Positions 8,182-17,150 are shown, counted from the stretch's first letter. The stretch: DNA of 37,829 nucleotides from Lachnospiraceae bacterium (GCA_029068555.1 JAIECJ010000214.1:1-37829); one strand, 5' to 3'. Notes: a model not told the origin generated them from the sequence alone. Program-made: numbers and translations.

Positions 8182-8275
8182 ATATATTTGTATGCACACC
8201 CCATAAAAACACCGCTAAATCAGCGCATGAGGCACGCGGCGAACAGGGGAGAATATCATTCCCCCGCTCGATTGA

Positions 8276-9310
8276 TTATCGTATTCCAATTTCTGTATCA
8301 GATGCGGACACCTTGCTGTTGCTCTTAATGTAGTCAACAATCTCATCAAGCTCTGTAAATGCAAGTCCCACATAACTATCAGCTGCACCATAGTAAATAG
8401 CAATTTTTCCGGACTCGGAATCATGAATCGTAGCACACGGGAAACATACATTTGGCACAAAGCCTCTCTCCTCATACCACTCTTCCGGAGTAAGCAGGAA
8501 GTTCTCACAGCGATACTTGACAATAGACGGATTGTCAATATCAAGGATTGCCCCACCGATAGAATATACATACCCGTTGCAGGTTCCTGATACACCGTGA
8601 TAGAACAGCAGCCAGCCTTCGCTTGTCTCAATAGGCGCTGCGCCGCCGCCAATCTTGAGTGACTCCCACCACTCATTGCCTTTACCCATTACATGTCTGT
8701 GCTTGCCCCAGTAAACGAGATCCGGACTCTCACTTACAAAAATATCGCCAAACGGTGTATGGCCAGAGTCAGACGGCCGGCTCAGCATCATAAAGTTACC
8801 GTTAATCTTTCTCGGGAACAGTACCGCGTTTCTGTTGAACGGAAGGAACGGATTCTCAATACGTGTGAACGTTTTGAAATCAGTAGTCTTTGCCATACCA
8901 ATTGATGCACCGAAGAAATCCTGACACCAGATAATGTAGTATGTGTCCTCTACCTTTACAAGCCGGGGATCATATGCATATACCGGCATGAACGGCTTTC
9001 CTTCTTCATCCACAAAATCAATCTTATTGGTGTTGAAATCCCAGTGAATGGCATCCTTGCTGTGTCCAAGGTAGATGTAAGGAATACCGTTTGTCTGTTC
9101 TCCACGGAATACACCGATAAATTCACCCTCATACGGAATAACTGCACTGTTGAATATTCTCGCAACGCCTTTTACCGGATTCCTTCCGATAATCGGATTC
9201 TCGTTATATCTCCAGATTGGTGCGTCTGGACATCCTGTTGTCTTTCCGTCTTTTCTATCCTGCCATGGTACATTTGGTACTGCCGGGCTAATCATTTTTA
9301 CTTTGCTCAT
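8276..9310 (-). CDS. GH130_2 beta-1,4-manno-oligosaccharide phosphorylase
   Basis: Phosphorolyses the non-reducing mannose of beta-1,4-manno-oligosaccharides, releasing mannose-1-phosphate without spending ATP. The 344-residue five-bladed propeller enzyme has the GH130 catalytic Asp114 in YDPRL, preceded by the FRGEQ stretch that carries a phosphate-binding Arg. Its length and the YDPR form fit subfamily 2 (RaMP2-like) better than subfamily 1. GGAGG lies 8 bases before the ATG. It follows the CE17-like gene by 71 bases containing a hairpin. No signal peptide is visible, as expected for an intracellular phosphorylase. Exact chain-length preference cannot be read from sequence. Confidence 0.9.
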   Translation of the reverse strand: MSKVKMISPAVPNVPWQDRKDGKTTGCPDAPIWRYNENPIIGRNPVKGVARIFNSAVIPYEGEFIGVFRGEQTNGIPYIYLGHSKDAIHWDFNTNKIDFVDEEGKPFMPVYAYDPRLVKVEDTYYIIWCQDFFGASIGMAKTTDFKTFTRIENPFLPFNRNAVLFPRKINGNFMMLSRPSDSGHTPFGDIFVSESPDLVYWGKHRHVMGKGNEWWESLKIGGGAAPIETSEGWLLFYHGVSGTCNGYVYSIGGAILDIDNPSIVKYRCENFLLTPEEWYEERGFVPNVCFPCATIHDSESGKIAIYYGAADSYVGLAFTELDEIVDYIKSNSKVSASDTEIGIR

Positions 9311-9336
9311 TATAAAATCCTCCTTGTTTTCCGAAG

Positions 9337-9374
9337 GAAAATGCGACTGCCCTTACAGGGGCAGAGGATTTTCC
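9337..9374 (-). other. Intercistronic hairpin between CE17-like and GH130_2 genes
   Basis: CTGCCC and GGGCAG pair around a short TTACAG loop, extended at distance by ATTTT/AAAAT-type arms. A TCCTCCTTGTTT segment occurs on both sides of it, suggesting a small local duplication. There is no good T-run, so it is more likely an mRNA-stability element than a terminator. Confidence 0.4.
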
Positions 9375-9381
9375 TCCTTGT

Positions 9382-10539
9382 TTATTGTATTCTTCCAGAG
9401 CCAATTACCGACACAAGATAAAATGGTACCTTGTCATTCTCATGCGTCTCAATCAGCTCAATGTCAACATGATGCTTTCCACAGGTCAGATGCTCCGCGA
9501 TCGTATCAAGATGCAGGCTGTCACCCCAGGTCTCCTCGAAATTGCCGTCAAGAATTTTTGCTCTATCTGTATCGCCGTCGACCACAGCTCTCGCCACACA
9601 AGTCGGTCGTACAGCTGACTTGCGGTACTGTACGCCTATACAGCTCCCCTCAATATCGAAGCCTATATGTGCCCCCTTTTTATCTGCCGTCCAGCCATGC
9701 CGGAATATTTCCCGAATATCATTCTGCGGCTGTCCGTCCATCGAAAAGCCGTCATTTTCTGTCAGGACAGCTCCACTGTTATAATTTTGGATTCTTACAG
9801 AGTCTTCATAAGCATTTTCTGTCACCGGTGTCATTTTCTGCACATCAAGATGATTATCAGCTGCCTCATTTCCTGCTTCCAGTTCCCCGTAAACCATCTC
9901 CAGAAAGCTTATGATAACCTCTGACATAAGCCCATGCCCCTCATCATTGGGGTGGAGGTCGTCTTCCGTAATATCACGGCTTGTGTAGGTGCCATCCAAT
10001 ATCTTTTCATATAATGTCGGTTTCATGCTGACACACGGCAGGTCATACGCCTTGCCAATTTTAATATGCTGTGCCTGTGCATTGATACCGTCATCATAGC
10101 GCACACTGTTGACAATCAATATAGCCGGATTCGTCTTATAACTGTATATTTTTCGAATCAGCCCTTCGTAGGTCTCAAGAAAATGTTCATTGTCATCATC
10201 ATTCACACTAAACTCAACTACTGTAAAATCAATGTCCTTTGACAGCAGGTCGCTGTCAGCCCTCGCCACGCCGAACTGCGAGGTTGTCCCTCCGATTCCG
10301 GCATTGACATAAGTGATTTTGGAGTCAGGAAACTTCTCACACCACCATTGATATACCAGATACGCATAACAAGTTTCTGGAGTGGAGGATAAACAGCCTT
10401 GCGTTATGGAACCTCCCAAAAATCCCACGGTGACAGCTTCACCGCGCATCGCTCTCTTCATCACTCTCTCAATTCGATAAAGGTTTCCTTTATTCATAAC
10501 GCCCTTACGGCAGTCGATTCCATACCTTTCAGCACGCAT
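9382..10539 (-). CDS. Acetyl esterase, CE17-like (SGNH plus CBM35-like domain)
   Basis: A second predicted mannan acetylesterase. In R. intestinalis the CE17 enzyme works with CE2 and removes the 3-O, 4-O and 6-O acetyls. The SGNH domain (about 1-225) has the nucleophile Ser44 in GGSITQG, the oxyanion Gly in GIGGT, Asn113 in SVNDDD, and the Asp193/His196 pair in DDLHPND. Residues about 235-385 form a beta-rich C-terminal domain at the position of the CBM35 in CE17. I place the start at the ATG at 10539 because GGAGG lies 8 bases before it; a GTG 15 bases further upstream overlaps that site. The gene is separated from the GH130_1 gene by a 334-bp gap filled with tandem repeats. Confidence 0.87.
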   Translation of the reverse strand: MRAERYGIDCRKGVMNKGNLYRIERVMKRAMRGEAVTVGFLGGSITQGCLSSTPETCYAYLVYQWWCEKFPDSKITYVNAGIGGTTSQFGVARADSDLLSKDIDFTVVEFSVNDDDNEHFLETYEGLIRKIYSYKTNPAILIVNSVRYDDGINAQAQHIKIGKAYDLPCVSMKPTLYEKILDGTYTSRDITEDDLHPNDEGHGLMSEVIISFLEMVYGELEAGNEAADNHLDVQKMTPVTENAYEDSVRIQNYNSGAVLTENDGFSMDGQPQNDIREIFRHGWTADKKGAHIGFDIEGSCIGVQYRKSAVRPTCVARAVVDGDTDRAKILDGNFEETWGDSLHLDTIAEHLTCGKHHVDIELIETHENDKVPFYLVSVIGSGRIQ

Positions 10540-10589
10540 CTGTTTATCCTCCACTTCTCATGAATCTCCATGCAGCTTCCATATTCATG

Positions 10590-10878
10590 TTAATCCGTAC
10601 AGTTGCCAGTAGAAAAATCTCTGATTTTTCATATTAATCCGTACAGTTGCCATATCCCCCGCGAATTTGTGCCTCTGCACAAATTTGCCAGTAGAAAAAT
10701 CTCTGATTTTTCATATTAATCCGTACAGTTGCCATATCCCCGCGAATTTGTGCCTCTGCACAAATTTGCCAGTAGAAAAATCTCTGATTTTTCATATTAA
10801 TTCGTACAGTTGCCATATCCCCGCGAATTTGTGCCTCTGCACAAATTTGCCAGTAGAAAAATCTCTGATTTTTCTACT
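10590..10878 (-). repeat. Tandem array of 81-82-bp units, each with two hairpins
   Basis: Three full units (10631-10712, 10713-10793, 10794-10874) are nearly identical, and a shorter copy (about 10590-10630) lacks the middle. Each full unit holds hairpin A (GCGAATTTGTGC/GCACAAATTTGC, loop CTCT; 10661-10688 in the first) and hairpin B (GAAAAATC/GATTTTTC, loop TCT; 10694-10712). In the last unit hairpin B extends to 12 bp (10852-10878) and contains the GH130_1 stop codon. There are no spacers between units, so it is not CRISPR. It probably arose by duplication of the 3' end region of GH130_1. Confidence 0.9.
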
Positions 10879-12055
10879 TATTCATATATTCCAGATTTTT
10901 TCTGATAAAATCGCATCTCTGCTCCACACACTTGACAGAACGGAGCGCATCTTCTGGTGTATTGAACACATAATCTACAAGCTTATCTATCGTCGTCACG
11001 GCAACGTGAAGCCTCGTATCACTTGACGCATAATAAATATATACCTCACCATTATCCCTTGCAATCGCACCGTTTGTAAAGACAACATTCGATACATCCC
11101 CGACTCTCTCAGCGCCAAGCGGTGCAATCAGGAAACCACCCGGCTCAGCAATCACCTTTGTCGGATCGTCAAGCGCCGTGGCAAACGCATAGATGACATA
11201 ACGAAGTCCTGCCGCTGTATTTCTTACACCGTGGGCAATATGAATCCAGCCCTTGTCTGTCTTAATAGGCACCGCACCTGCACCGTTCTTTGCCTCAGTA
11301 ATCGTATGGTATTTCCTCTTGCTCGTGATAATCTCCTCATCAATTACTGCATGTGTGATATCATCACAAAGTCCGAAGCCAACTCCGCCGCCGCTGCCCG
11401 TATCAATAAAGTCATCCATCGGTCTCGTATAAAACGCATACTTGCCGTCTACAAACTCCGGATGAAGTACGACATTTCTCTGTTGGGGCGAACGCAGTGT
11501 CTTTAAGTTTTCAAGCCGCTCCCATGTCTTTAGATCCTTCGTCCTGACGATGCCGGCCGCTGCCACCGCTGCAGACAGGTCATTTACCTTGGTGTCCTTA
11601 CTCTCAGAGCAGAATACACCATAAATGTAACCGTCCTCATGTTTCGTGAGGCGCATATCATACACATTCGTCTCCTCCGGGCACACATCATCCAGAAGTA
11701 CCGGATAATCCCAGAAACGAAAACCATCAACCCCGTTGTCGCTCTCTGCTACTGCAAAAAACGATTTTCTGTCATTTCCCTCAACCCTTGCCACCAGATA
11801 GAACTTACCATTTAATTCAATCGCACCCGAATTAAATGCGCAGTTCACACCCAGCCGCTCCATAAAATATGGGTTTGTCTCAGGATTCATGTCAAACTTC
11901 CAGAAAGGAGGAATATGGTCGCGTGTCAGTACCGGGTACTCATAGCGGTCATAGATGCCATTGTAAAAATCGCTCTTGACATTTTTGCGATTTACAATCT
12001 CCTCATAGCGTTTCATAACCATTGCTTTATTCTCATCAAATAATTTACTCGTCAT
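10874..12055 (-). CDS. GH130_1 4-O-beta-D-mannosyl-D-glucose phosphorylase
   Basis: Splits mannosyl-glucose with phosphate into mannose-1-phosphate and glucose. The 393-residue length and the catalytic Asp133 in the NVYDMRLT motif fit GH130 subfamily 1, whose characterised members are mannosylglucose phosphorylases. Its ATG overlaps the stop of the epimerase gene by 4 bases (ATGA), and GGAGG lies within the end of that gene, so the two are probably translationally coupled. This pairing matches the known mannobiose pathway, in which the epimerase product is this enzyme's substrate. The stop codon is inside a 12-bp hairpin that begins the repeat array. Confidence 0.92.
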   Translation of the reverse strand: MTSKLFDENKAMVMKRYEEIVNRKNVKSDFYNGIYDRYEYPVLTRDHIPPFWKFDMNPETNPYFMERLGVNCAFNSGAIELNGKFYLVARVEGNDRKSFFAVAESDNGVDGFRFWDYPVLLDDVCPEETNVYDMRLTKHEDGYIYGVFCSESKDTKVNDLSAAVAAAGIVRTKDLKTWERLENLKTLRSPQQRNVVLHPEFVDGKYAFYTRPMDDFIDTGSGGGVGFGLCDDITHAVIDEEIITSKRKYHTITEAKNGAGAVPIKTDKGWIHIAHGVRNTAAGLRYVIYAFATALDDPTKVIAEPGGFLIAPLGAERVGDVSNVVFTNGAIARDNGEVYIYYASSDTRLHVAVTTIDKLVDYVFNTPEDALRSVKCVEQRCDFIRKNLEYMNK

Positions 12056-13239
12056 GCTAACCTCCGAATTACTTCAAAACACATTCTGCCATTGTGATAT
12101 GGGCACTTCCATGGTTCCACGATTGGCTGTGTCTCGTCCGGTGTCCCGTCCGCTTTCACACGCCAGTACCATTCCCTGCCATCCTCATAACCGTCCCGCC
12201 TGTCAATCAGATAATCCTTGATAAACTGCCAGACATTCTGCGCAGCACCGAGAAATTCTTCCCGTCCTGTCTTCTCATATCCGTTTAGGAATCCCACAAC
12301 CGTCTCCGCCTGCACCCACCAGATGCGCCAGTCATTAACGACACCCTTTTCACATTCATTTGCAAGGGAGGAGCCGTTGAACGCCACCTTGTAAATCTGA
12401 TCTGTCAAATCCTGTGTTACAGGTGACATTTTCTTTTCATAAGCTTCATCACCTAAAACCTCAACACTTCTATCGGTCAGCCATGCTGTCTCAATATCAT
12501 GCCCATAAGAATGCAGGTCTATAATTGAGTTCCATTTATCATCAAAAAATACTTCCTGACGGTGCAGCTTCGGATTGTAAACCTTTGTGGCAATAATATC
12601 CATCATCCACTTAATCTTCTCTGCCACTTTCTCATTGTGGTCAACCCTGTAAAGTTCCGTGTAGGCCTCAAACACATGAAGCAGCGTGTTCATTGTCTTT
12701 GATGCCATCACGCCGTTCTCCGAGAGCTTGTCATTGTCAATCTCATTGAAAGACTCGTCAAAGGCTTCCTTATATCCAAACTCGTCACGCATCTTTCCTT
12801 CTATCAGGTCATAGAGCTGATATGCCATATCAAGCGCTTCCCTGTCCCTGCTTGCCTCATAATAAGAAGACAAAGCGTAAATAGAAAATGCCTGATTGTA
12901 CGTATGCTTCAATGTCTCGGCAGGTGTACCGTCATAGTTGACTGACCAGTACACGCCGCCGTTCTTCTTGTCCCAGCACGCATCTTTTAAAAATGCAAAT
13001 CCATGCGCCGCCTCCTCCAGAAGACTGACATCTTTTAAAAGGGTGTATGCATTTGCAAAAAACCATGTTATACGGCTGTTTAATATGCATCCTTTGACCG
13101 CTTTCCTGTCTGCCTTTAAATCATATCCGAGATAGCCTGTATAGCCGCCATTCTCATCATCCCTCAGACTTTTCCAAAATGGTATGATATCTTTTGTGAG
13201 GTGTCTGATTACCTCTGAATGCATTTCCATGTTAGCCAT
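12052..13239 (-). CDS. Cellobiose 2-epimerase-type enzyme (AGE family), probably acting on mannobiose
   Basis: Converts the reducing-end mannose of beta-1,4-mannobiose into glucose, feeding the coupled GH130_1 phosphorylase. The 395-residue (alpha/alpha)6-barrel protein carries the AGE/CE family marks: KTMNTLLH with His188, [10 protein letters not shown] with His243 and His247, WWVQAE (307-312) and PYHNGR with His382. By analogy with the Ruminococcus albus enzyme, His247 and His382 are the likely proton-transfer residues. AGGAGG lies 6 bases before the ATG. N-acylglucosamine 2-epimerase is a related alternative, but operon context makes a disaccharide substrate much more likely. Confidence 0.9.
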   Translation of the reverse strand: MANMEMHSEVIRHLTKDIIPFWKSLRDDENGGYTGYLGYDLKADRKAVKGCILNSRITWFFANAYTLLKDVSLLEEAAHGFAFLKDACWDKKNGGVYWSVNYDGTPAETLKHTYNQAFSIYALSSYYEASRDREALDMAYQLYDLIEGKMRDEFGYKEAFDESFNEIDNDKLSENGVMASKTMNTLLHVFEAYTELYRVDHNEKVAEKIKWMMDIIATKVYNPKLHRQEVFFDDKWNSIIDLHSYGHDIETAWLTDRSVEVLGDEAYEKKMSPVTQDLTDQIYKVAFNGSSLANECEKGVVNDWRIWWVQAETVVGFLNGYEKTGREEFLGAAQNVWQFIKDYLIDRRDGYEDGREWYWRVKADGTPDETQPIVEPWKCPYHNGRMCFEVIRRLA

Positions 13240-13343
13240 ATTTAGCCTCCTAACAATAAGAAATATTTAACTATAGTTTATCTTAACAATTAATCTGTGA
13301 GACTGCAACTAGGCAATATCCCGAAACTATTTGTCTATTTTTC

Positions 13344-13357
13344 CGAAAACGTTAACC
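13344..13357. promoter_or_regulatory. Weak cre-like site at the end of the second permease gene
   Basis: CGAAAACGTTAACC overlaps the stop codon of the permease gene and resembles a cre or LacI-family operator. The 112-base gap that follows (before the epimerase gene) has no strong promoter, so function is doubtful. Confidence 0.25.
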
Positions 13358-14197
13358 CTTAACAGCACCCGCTGTGAGACCAGAATATATCTGATTCTGG
13401 AATGCGATAAATAAAATCAGCGCCGGAAGCAGTGTCATGATAACACCCGCACAAATCAGGTTATACTGATTACCAAATGGTCCCGTAAAGGTATAAAGCG
13501 CAAGGGAAACCGTCTTTAAATCAGGCTTTGTCAGATAAAGCATCGCATTATAGTACTCGTTATAGATACCCACTCCCTTTAAAATTGCACATGTAACAAT
13601 TGCCGGCTTTAACAGAGGAAACAATATTTTATAGAAGATCTTAAAGTAGCTTGCGCCATCCATAAAAGCCGATTCATCCAATGATACGGATATGTTCTCA
13701 AAGAACTGGATGAATACATAAATTGAAATAACATCCGTACCCATACTCAGGATAATATAGCCATATAATGTATCAATAAACTTGAGCTGGAACATCAGCT
13801 GATAAGTAGCAACCTGCATCGCAATACCCGGAAGAAGTGTCGCAAAGAGAAATAAGCTGCGAATCAGTCCGTTGCCTGGGAACTTGAATCGGTTCAGTAC
13901 GTATGCAATCATCGAACCTATCAGAACAGATCCGACTACAACACAAATTACAATCAATGCAGAGTTCAAAAATGCCCTGCCCATACCGCCGTCACGGAAC
14001 GCTGTCGTAAAGTTTTCAAAATTAAACCAGTTTTGCGGCGGTGTCATTACGTTTGTATTCTCATACTCTGTCTTCGTTTTCAACGCCGTGATGACACAGG
14101 AAACGATAGGCAGCAACGCAACGAATGAGAAAAATACTACTGAAAAATATTTTATAAATATCCATAAATATTTCTTAAATGCCTGTCCTGCTGTCAT
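13352..14197 (-). CDS. ABC sugar transporter permease, MalG type
   Basis: Second membrane subunit of the oligosaccharide importer. The 281-residue protein has about six hydrophobic segments beginning near residue 15, and the cytoplasmic EAA loop ESAFMDGAS near residues 175-185, which docks the ATPase. It starts 2 bases after the MalF-type stop; the purine-rich AAGGAAGGGGG upstream provides the ribosome binding site. No ATPase gene is present in the locus, as is usual for carbohydrate uptake (CUT1) systems that share an MsmK-type ATPase. Substrate is inferred from neighbours: manno-oligosaccharides. Confidence 0.93.
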   Translation of the reverse strand: MTAGQAFKKYLWIFIKYFSVVFFSFVALLPIVSCVITALKTKTEYENTNVMTPPQNWFNFENFTTAFRDGGMGRAFLNSALIVICVVVGSVLIGSMIAYVLNRFKFPGNGLIRSLFLFATLLPGIAMQVATYQLMFQLKFIDTLYGYIILSMGTDVISIYVFIQFFENISVSLDESAFMDGASYFKIFYKILFPLLKPAIVTCAILKGVGIYNEYYNAMLYLTKPDLKTVSLALYTFTGPFGNQYNLICAGVIMTLLPALILFIAFQNQIYSGLTAGAVKG

Positions 14198-14199
14198 GC

Positions 14200-15195
14200 C
14201 TATGCCCCCTTCCTTGCATTCAACTTTGCAATCTGCCTTTCACGCCTTGCCGCAGCTCCTCTGTCCTCATCTTCTCCACTCTTAAACACATACTTGAAGA
14301 AAAGCTTCTGGAGAATCGTAGCAGCGAAAATAATCAGCAGCAGTACAACCGCCATCGCGGATGCCTGACCAATCTTCTGGCTTGTATGAGCTACTTCGTG
14401 CATCTTTACAAAGTATGTCGCTGTACCGTTTGCACCCTTTGACGCAATAACATATGCCGGCTCAAATGCACTGAGTGAACCCGTGATGGACATAATCAGG
14501 TTCAGCATAACGATTGTCTTGATACTCGGAAGCATAATGTACTTAAACTGCTGCCATTTATTCGCACCGTCCAGCTCTGCAGCCTCATAGAGAGACGCAT
14601 CCACCGACATCATCGCACCGATAAACAAGACCATATTCTGTCCGAAATATTTCCAGACGCTGGTTGCAACAAGCGACCAGTTGTTGATGCTTTGATCCCT
14701 GAGCCAGTACGGAAGACTTTCAATATTAAATCCCAGCCAGCCAAGAACCGTATCAAGAACGAATCCTCTCGTGTAAAAAAACTTAAATATAAATCCGATC
14801 GCAATACCGTTAATCAAAAACGGAAAGAACATACAGCCTTTAAAGAAGTTTCCGCCTTTCACCTTAAAGCAGAATATCGTGGCAAGATAAAGCGCCAGTG
14901 CCAGCTGGAATACTGCGCCTGCCATATAGTAGAGTGACAGGAACAAAGACCGGAACAAATCTTTTTTTCGGAATACATCCGCATAATTTTTTAGTCCGAC
15001 AAACCCCTTAACACGGGTATAGCTTCTGTCATAAAAGCTGAACTTAAACATCTCAACGAACGGATAATAGGTAAAAATAAACAGCAGTGCCAATGGTATG
15101 ATTGAAAATAATACAATGATAATTGTCTGCTGTCCCTGCCGGCTTCTCAACCACTTCTGGAAATTGAATGGTTTTTTTGTATCAGTCTTAGTCAA
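14200..15195 (-). CDS. ABC sugar transporter permease, MalF type
   Basis: First membrane subunit of the importer, with six predicted membrane segments and the EAA loop YEAAELDGAN near residue 205. I place the start at a TTG (15193-15195), giving 331 residues, because AAGGAGGGG lies at ideal distance (8 bases). The upstream GTG and ATG codons in the same frame have no ribosome binding site and would precede the Shine-Dalgarno sequence. The basic N-terminal segment before the first helix fits a MalF-type protein. The C-terminus ends in a charged tail (DEDRGAAARRERQ) that overhangs the MalG start. Confidence 0.92.
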   Translation of the reverse strand: MTKTDTKKPFNFQKWLRSRQGQQTIIIVLFSIIPLALLFIFTYYPFVEMFKFSFYDRSYTRVKGFVGLKNYADVFRKKDLFRSLFLSLYYMAGAVFQLALALYLATIFCFKVKGGNFFKGCMFFPFLINGIAIGFIFKFFYTRGFVLDTVLGWLGFNIESLPYWLRDQSINNWSLVATSVWKYFGQNMVLFIGAMMSVDASLYEAAELDGANKWQQFKYIMLPSIKTIVMLNLIMSITGSLSAFEPAYVIASKGANGTATYFVKMHEVAHTSQKIGQASAMAVVLLLIIFAATILQKLFFKYVFKSGEDEDRGAAARRERQIAKLNARKGA

Positions 15196-15254
15196 TACAA
15201 TCCCCTCCTTCTCTCGAAAATTCCCCATATTATATTTCACGCTTTTTGGGATTT

Positions 15255-15285
15255 ATGGCTTGCAAGCGTAACGCCTGCAAGCCAT
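15255..15285 (-). other. Stem-loop between the binding-protein and permease genes
   Basis: ATGGCTTGCA (15255-15264) and TGCAAGCCAT (15276-15285) form a 10-bp stem. No T-run follows on the minus strand. Such hairpins commonly protect binding-protein mRNA and let it accumulate above the permease message. Confidence 0.6.
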
Positions 15286-15322
15286 GTGGTATAAAATAAT
15301 TCGGTTAAAATATTCAATTAAA

Positions 15323-16801
15323 TTACTCTGTAACGTCTACACCCAGTGATGACTGTGCATCGTTCCACTTCTGTGTCCAGTCTGCCATGATGTCATCATA
15401 TGTCATAGAGCCTGTAGCTGCTGCCTCTACGATTTCCTGAACCTTGCGGTCACCGCCGTTGTTGAAGTTGAGTTCGCACTCTGCGTTCATCTGATTCATG
15501 AGGTCTGCCTCATCGTCCGGAGCTGCCACATTCTCAACAACCTCTACACCGTCAAATGCGAAAGAAGTAGGAGCTGTCTTAGAGATAGGATATCCGCCCT
15601 CGTCATCGCACCAGCCAGACTTCTCAACCATCCACTTTACAAATACCATAGCAGCTGCCTGATTGTCTGCTGAGCTTTCCTTGTTGATACCATAGCAGTA
15701 GTCAGGTCCTGCTGTAGCATACTGCTTTCCGCCTACTGTAATCGGGAACGGCATATATCCGATATCGTCGCCGTTGGCATCTGCCTCCTTCATCTGAGCC
15801 ACTGCCCATGAACCAAGTACCATTGTACCAATCTCACCTCTGTTGATCATACCCTTGCAGCCTTCCCAGTCTGTTGTGGTATAGTCATCCTCTGTGAGTC
15901 CGTTTGCCACTGCATCATAGAGAATCTTGTACAGTGCATATGCGCCTGTCTCATCTCCATTGTCCTTGAACGGCTCTGCCTGATGTGCAAACTTCTGATT
16001 CAGCCAAGTCTGGTCACCTGTTGTGATTGCTCCAAGGAATGCATCCCACTGTCCGCCCATTGTCCAGCCTGCTGCATAGTTTGTGTAAAGAGGAATGGCA
16101 TCCGTATTGTCTTTAATCTGCTGTAAAGCAGCGATAAACTCTGTCGGTGTTTTTGGAAGCTCTGTAATTCCTGCATCAGCGAAAACTTTCTTATTATATA
16201 AAAGTCCCTGTGCATTTCCCATGTAACCAATACCATAGCAATTGCCTTCAAGCTTCCACTGGTCAGCAAAGTTGATGTACTCTGACATCTCGTCCACTGT
16301 TCCGTAAGGGATAAAGTAATCAGCAAGCTGTACCATGTCGATTGCTGGGATAAACATTACGTCGCCCCATGCATCGCCAGTCGGCAGTCTCAGCAGTGCC
16401 GTCTCAGCATAGTCTGTGATGCCTTCTGTCTCAACAGTGATGTTTGGATAATCCTGATTGAATGCCTCAATGTACTTTGCTATAGATCCGTCCTGCTCAC
16501 GGTCTGTCTTATGATGGATAAACTTGATTGTAGTGTTGAGGTCTGTGTAGTCCTCTCCAAGCGTGATGCCTGCATATGTAAGTCCGCCTGCCGCATCTGC
16601 GTCCCCCGTACCCTCTGTGTCTGCTGCTGTATCTCCTGTGTTGTCTGCCGCACTACTATCTGCTGCTGCGCTGTTGTCTGCCGACGCACTATTGTCTGCT
16701 GAAGCGCTGTTGTCCGCCGCCTTGTCATCTCCGCCGCATGCTGTCAAAGACATTGTCATAACTGCGGCCATACCAAGTGCCATAAGTCTCTTAAACTTCA
16801 T
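15323..16801 (-). CDS. Sugar-binding lipoprotein of the ABC importer
   Basis: Extracellular solute-binding protein that captures the oligosaccharide and delivers it to the permeases. The 492-residue precursor has a lipoprotein signal peptide ending in the lipobox LTAC (Cys22). A low-complexity Ala/Asp/Ser linker of about 45 residues (DNSASADNSA repeats) tethers the domain to the membrane. The rest is a CUT1/family 1-type binding protein, rich in aromatic residues that could stack on sugars. GGGAGG lies 8 bases before the ATG. It is the first gene of the operon. By position it corresponds to the mannan-oligosaccharide binding protein of R. intestinalis; ligand specificity is inferred. Confidence 0.92.
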   Translation of the reverse strand: MKFKRLMALGMAAVMTMSLTACGGDDKAADNSASADNSASADNSAAADSSAADNTGDTAADTEGTGDADAAGGLTYAGITLGEDYTDLNTTIKFIHHKTDREQDGSIAKYIEAFNQDYPNITVETEGITDYAETALLRLPTGDAWGDVMFIPAIDMVQLADYFIPYGTVDEMSEYINFADQWKLEGNCYGIGYMGNAQGLLYNKKVFADAGITELPKTPTEFIAALQQIKDNTDAIPLYTNYAAGWTMGGQWDAFLGAITTGDQTWLNQKFAHQAEPFKDNGDETGAYALYKILYDAVANGLTEDDYTTTDWEGCKGMINRGEIGTMVLGSWAVAQMKEADANGDDIGYMPFPITVGGKQYATAGPDYCYGINKESSADNQAAAMVFVKWMVEKSGWCDDEGGYPISKTAPTSFAFDGVEVVENVAAPDDEADLMNQMNAECELNFNNGGDRKVQEIVEAAATGSMTYDDIMADWTQKWNDAQSSLGVDVTE

Positions 16802-17121
16802 AGATGTAACCTCCCTTTAAAAACTTTTGTTTTTTGTTTCTCGTTAACTTGTTTGTTAACTTGTTTTTAGTTTAATTTAACTTTGCCTTTAAGTCACCAT
16901 TTAAAATTGATATTCATATCCAATTATTGTGTTTTTTCGTCATTTCCTCTATTTTGCTAATTTCTATTTGGTATTTTTATATATTTTGTCTATTGAACAA
17001 TGCATTGTCGCTTAAATTTACTTAATTTTTAGCTTTGTATTTAGCTAAATGCAATTCTTTTTCGTTTTGTTTCGTTTTTTTTACTTTTTAATCATCCGTT
17101 ATTTACCTTTATATTCTTTTC
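16802..17121. other. AT-rich divergent regulatory region, binding-protein gene / araC-type gene
   Basis: No gene is visible. It contains the operon promoter candidate with a tandem operator near the binding-protein gene (separate entry), then about 200 bases of very AT-rich DNA with a repeated TTTAGCT motif (about 17025-17050). No long hairpin is seen. Confidence 0.5.
16843..16897 (-). promoter_or_regulatory. Candidate mannan-operon promoter with tandem 12-mer operator
   Basis: On the minus strand GTGACT (16892-16897) and TAAACT (16869-16874) are 17 bases apart, each a 4/6 match, so the promoter looks activator-dependent. Immediately downstream two perfect direct copies of GTTAACTTGTTT (plus-strand sense; 16843-16854 and 16855-16866) abut. 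The two GTTAAC cores, 12 bases apart, may bind the nearby LacI or AraC protein. The promoter match is modest; the repeat itself is exact. Confidence 0.5.
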
Positions 17122-17150
17122 TTGCATAACGTTCTGTAAAAGTATATAAT
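17122..17150 (+). promoter_or_regulatory. Predicted promoter of the araC-type regulator
   Basis: TTGCAT (17122-17127) and a perfect TATAAT (17145-17150) are 17 bases apart. The leader to the start codon at 17247 is about 90 bases. Confidence 0.75.

Noticed and set aside
10590-10878. CRISPR array
   Set aside because: The units adjoin without spacers, are 81-82 bp long and contain two hairpins each; no cas gene is present.
16511-16820. Plus-strand Ala/Ser/Cys-rich reading frames opposite the lipoprotein linker
   Set aside because: They are antisense shadows of the low-complexity Ala/Asp/Ser linker.
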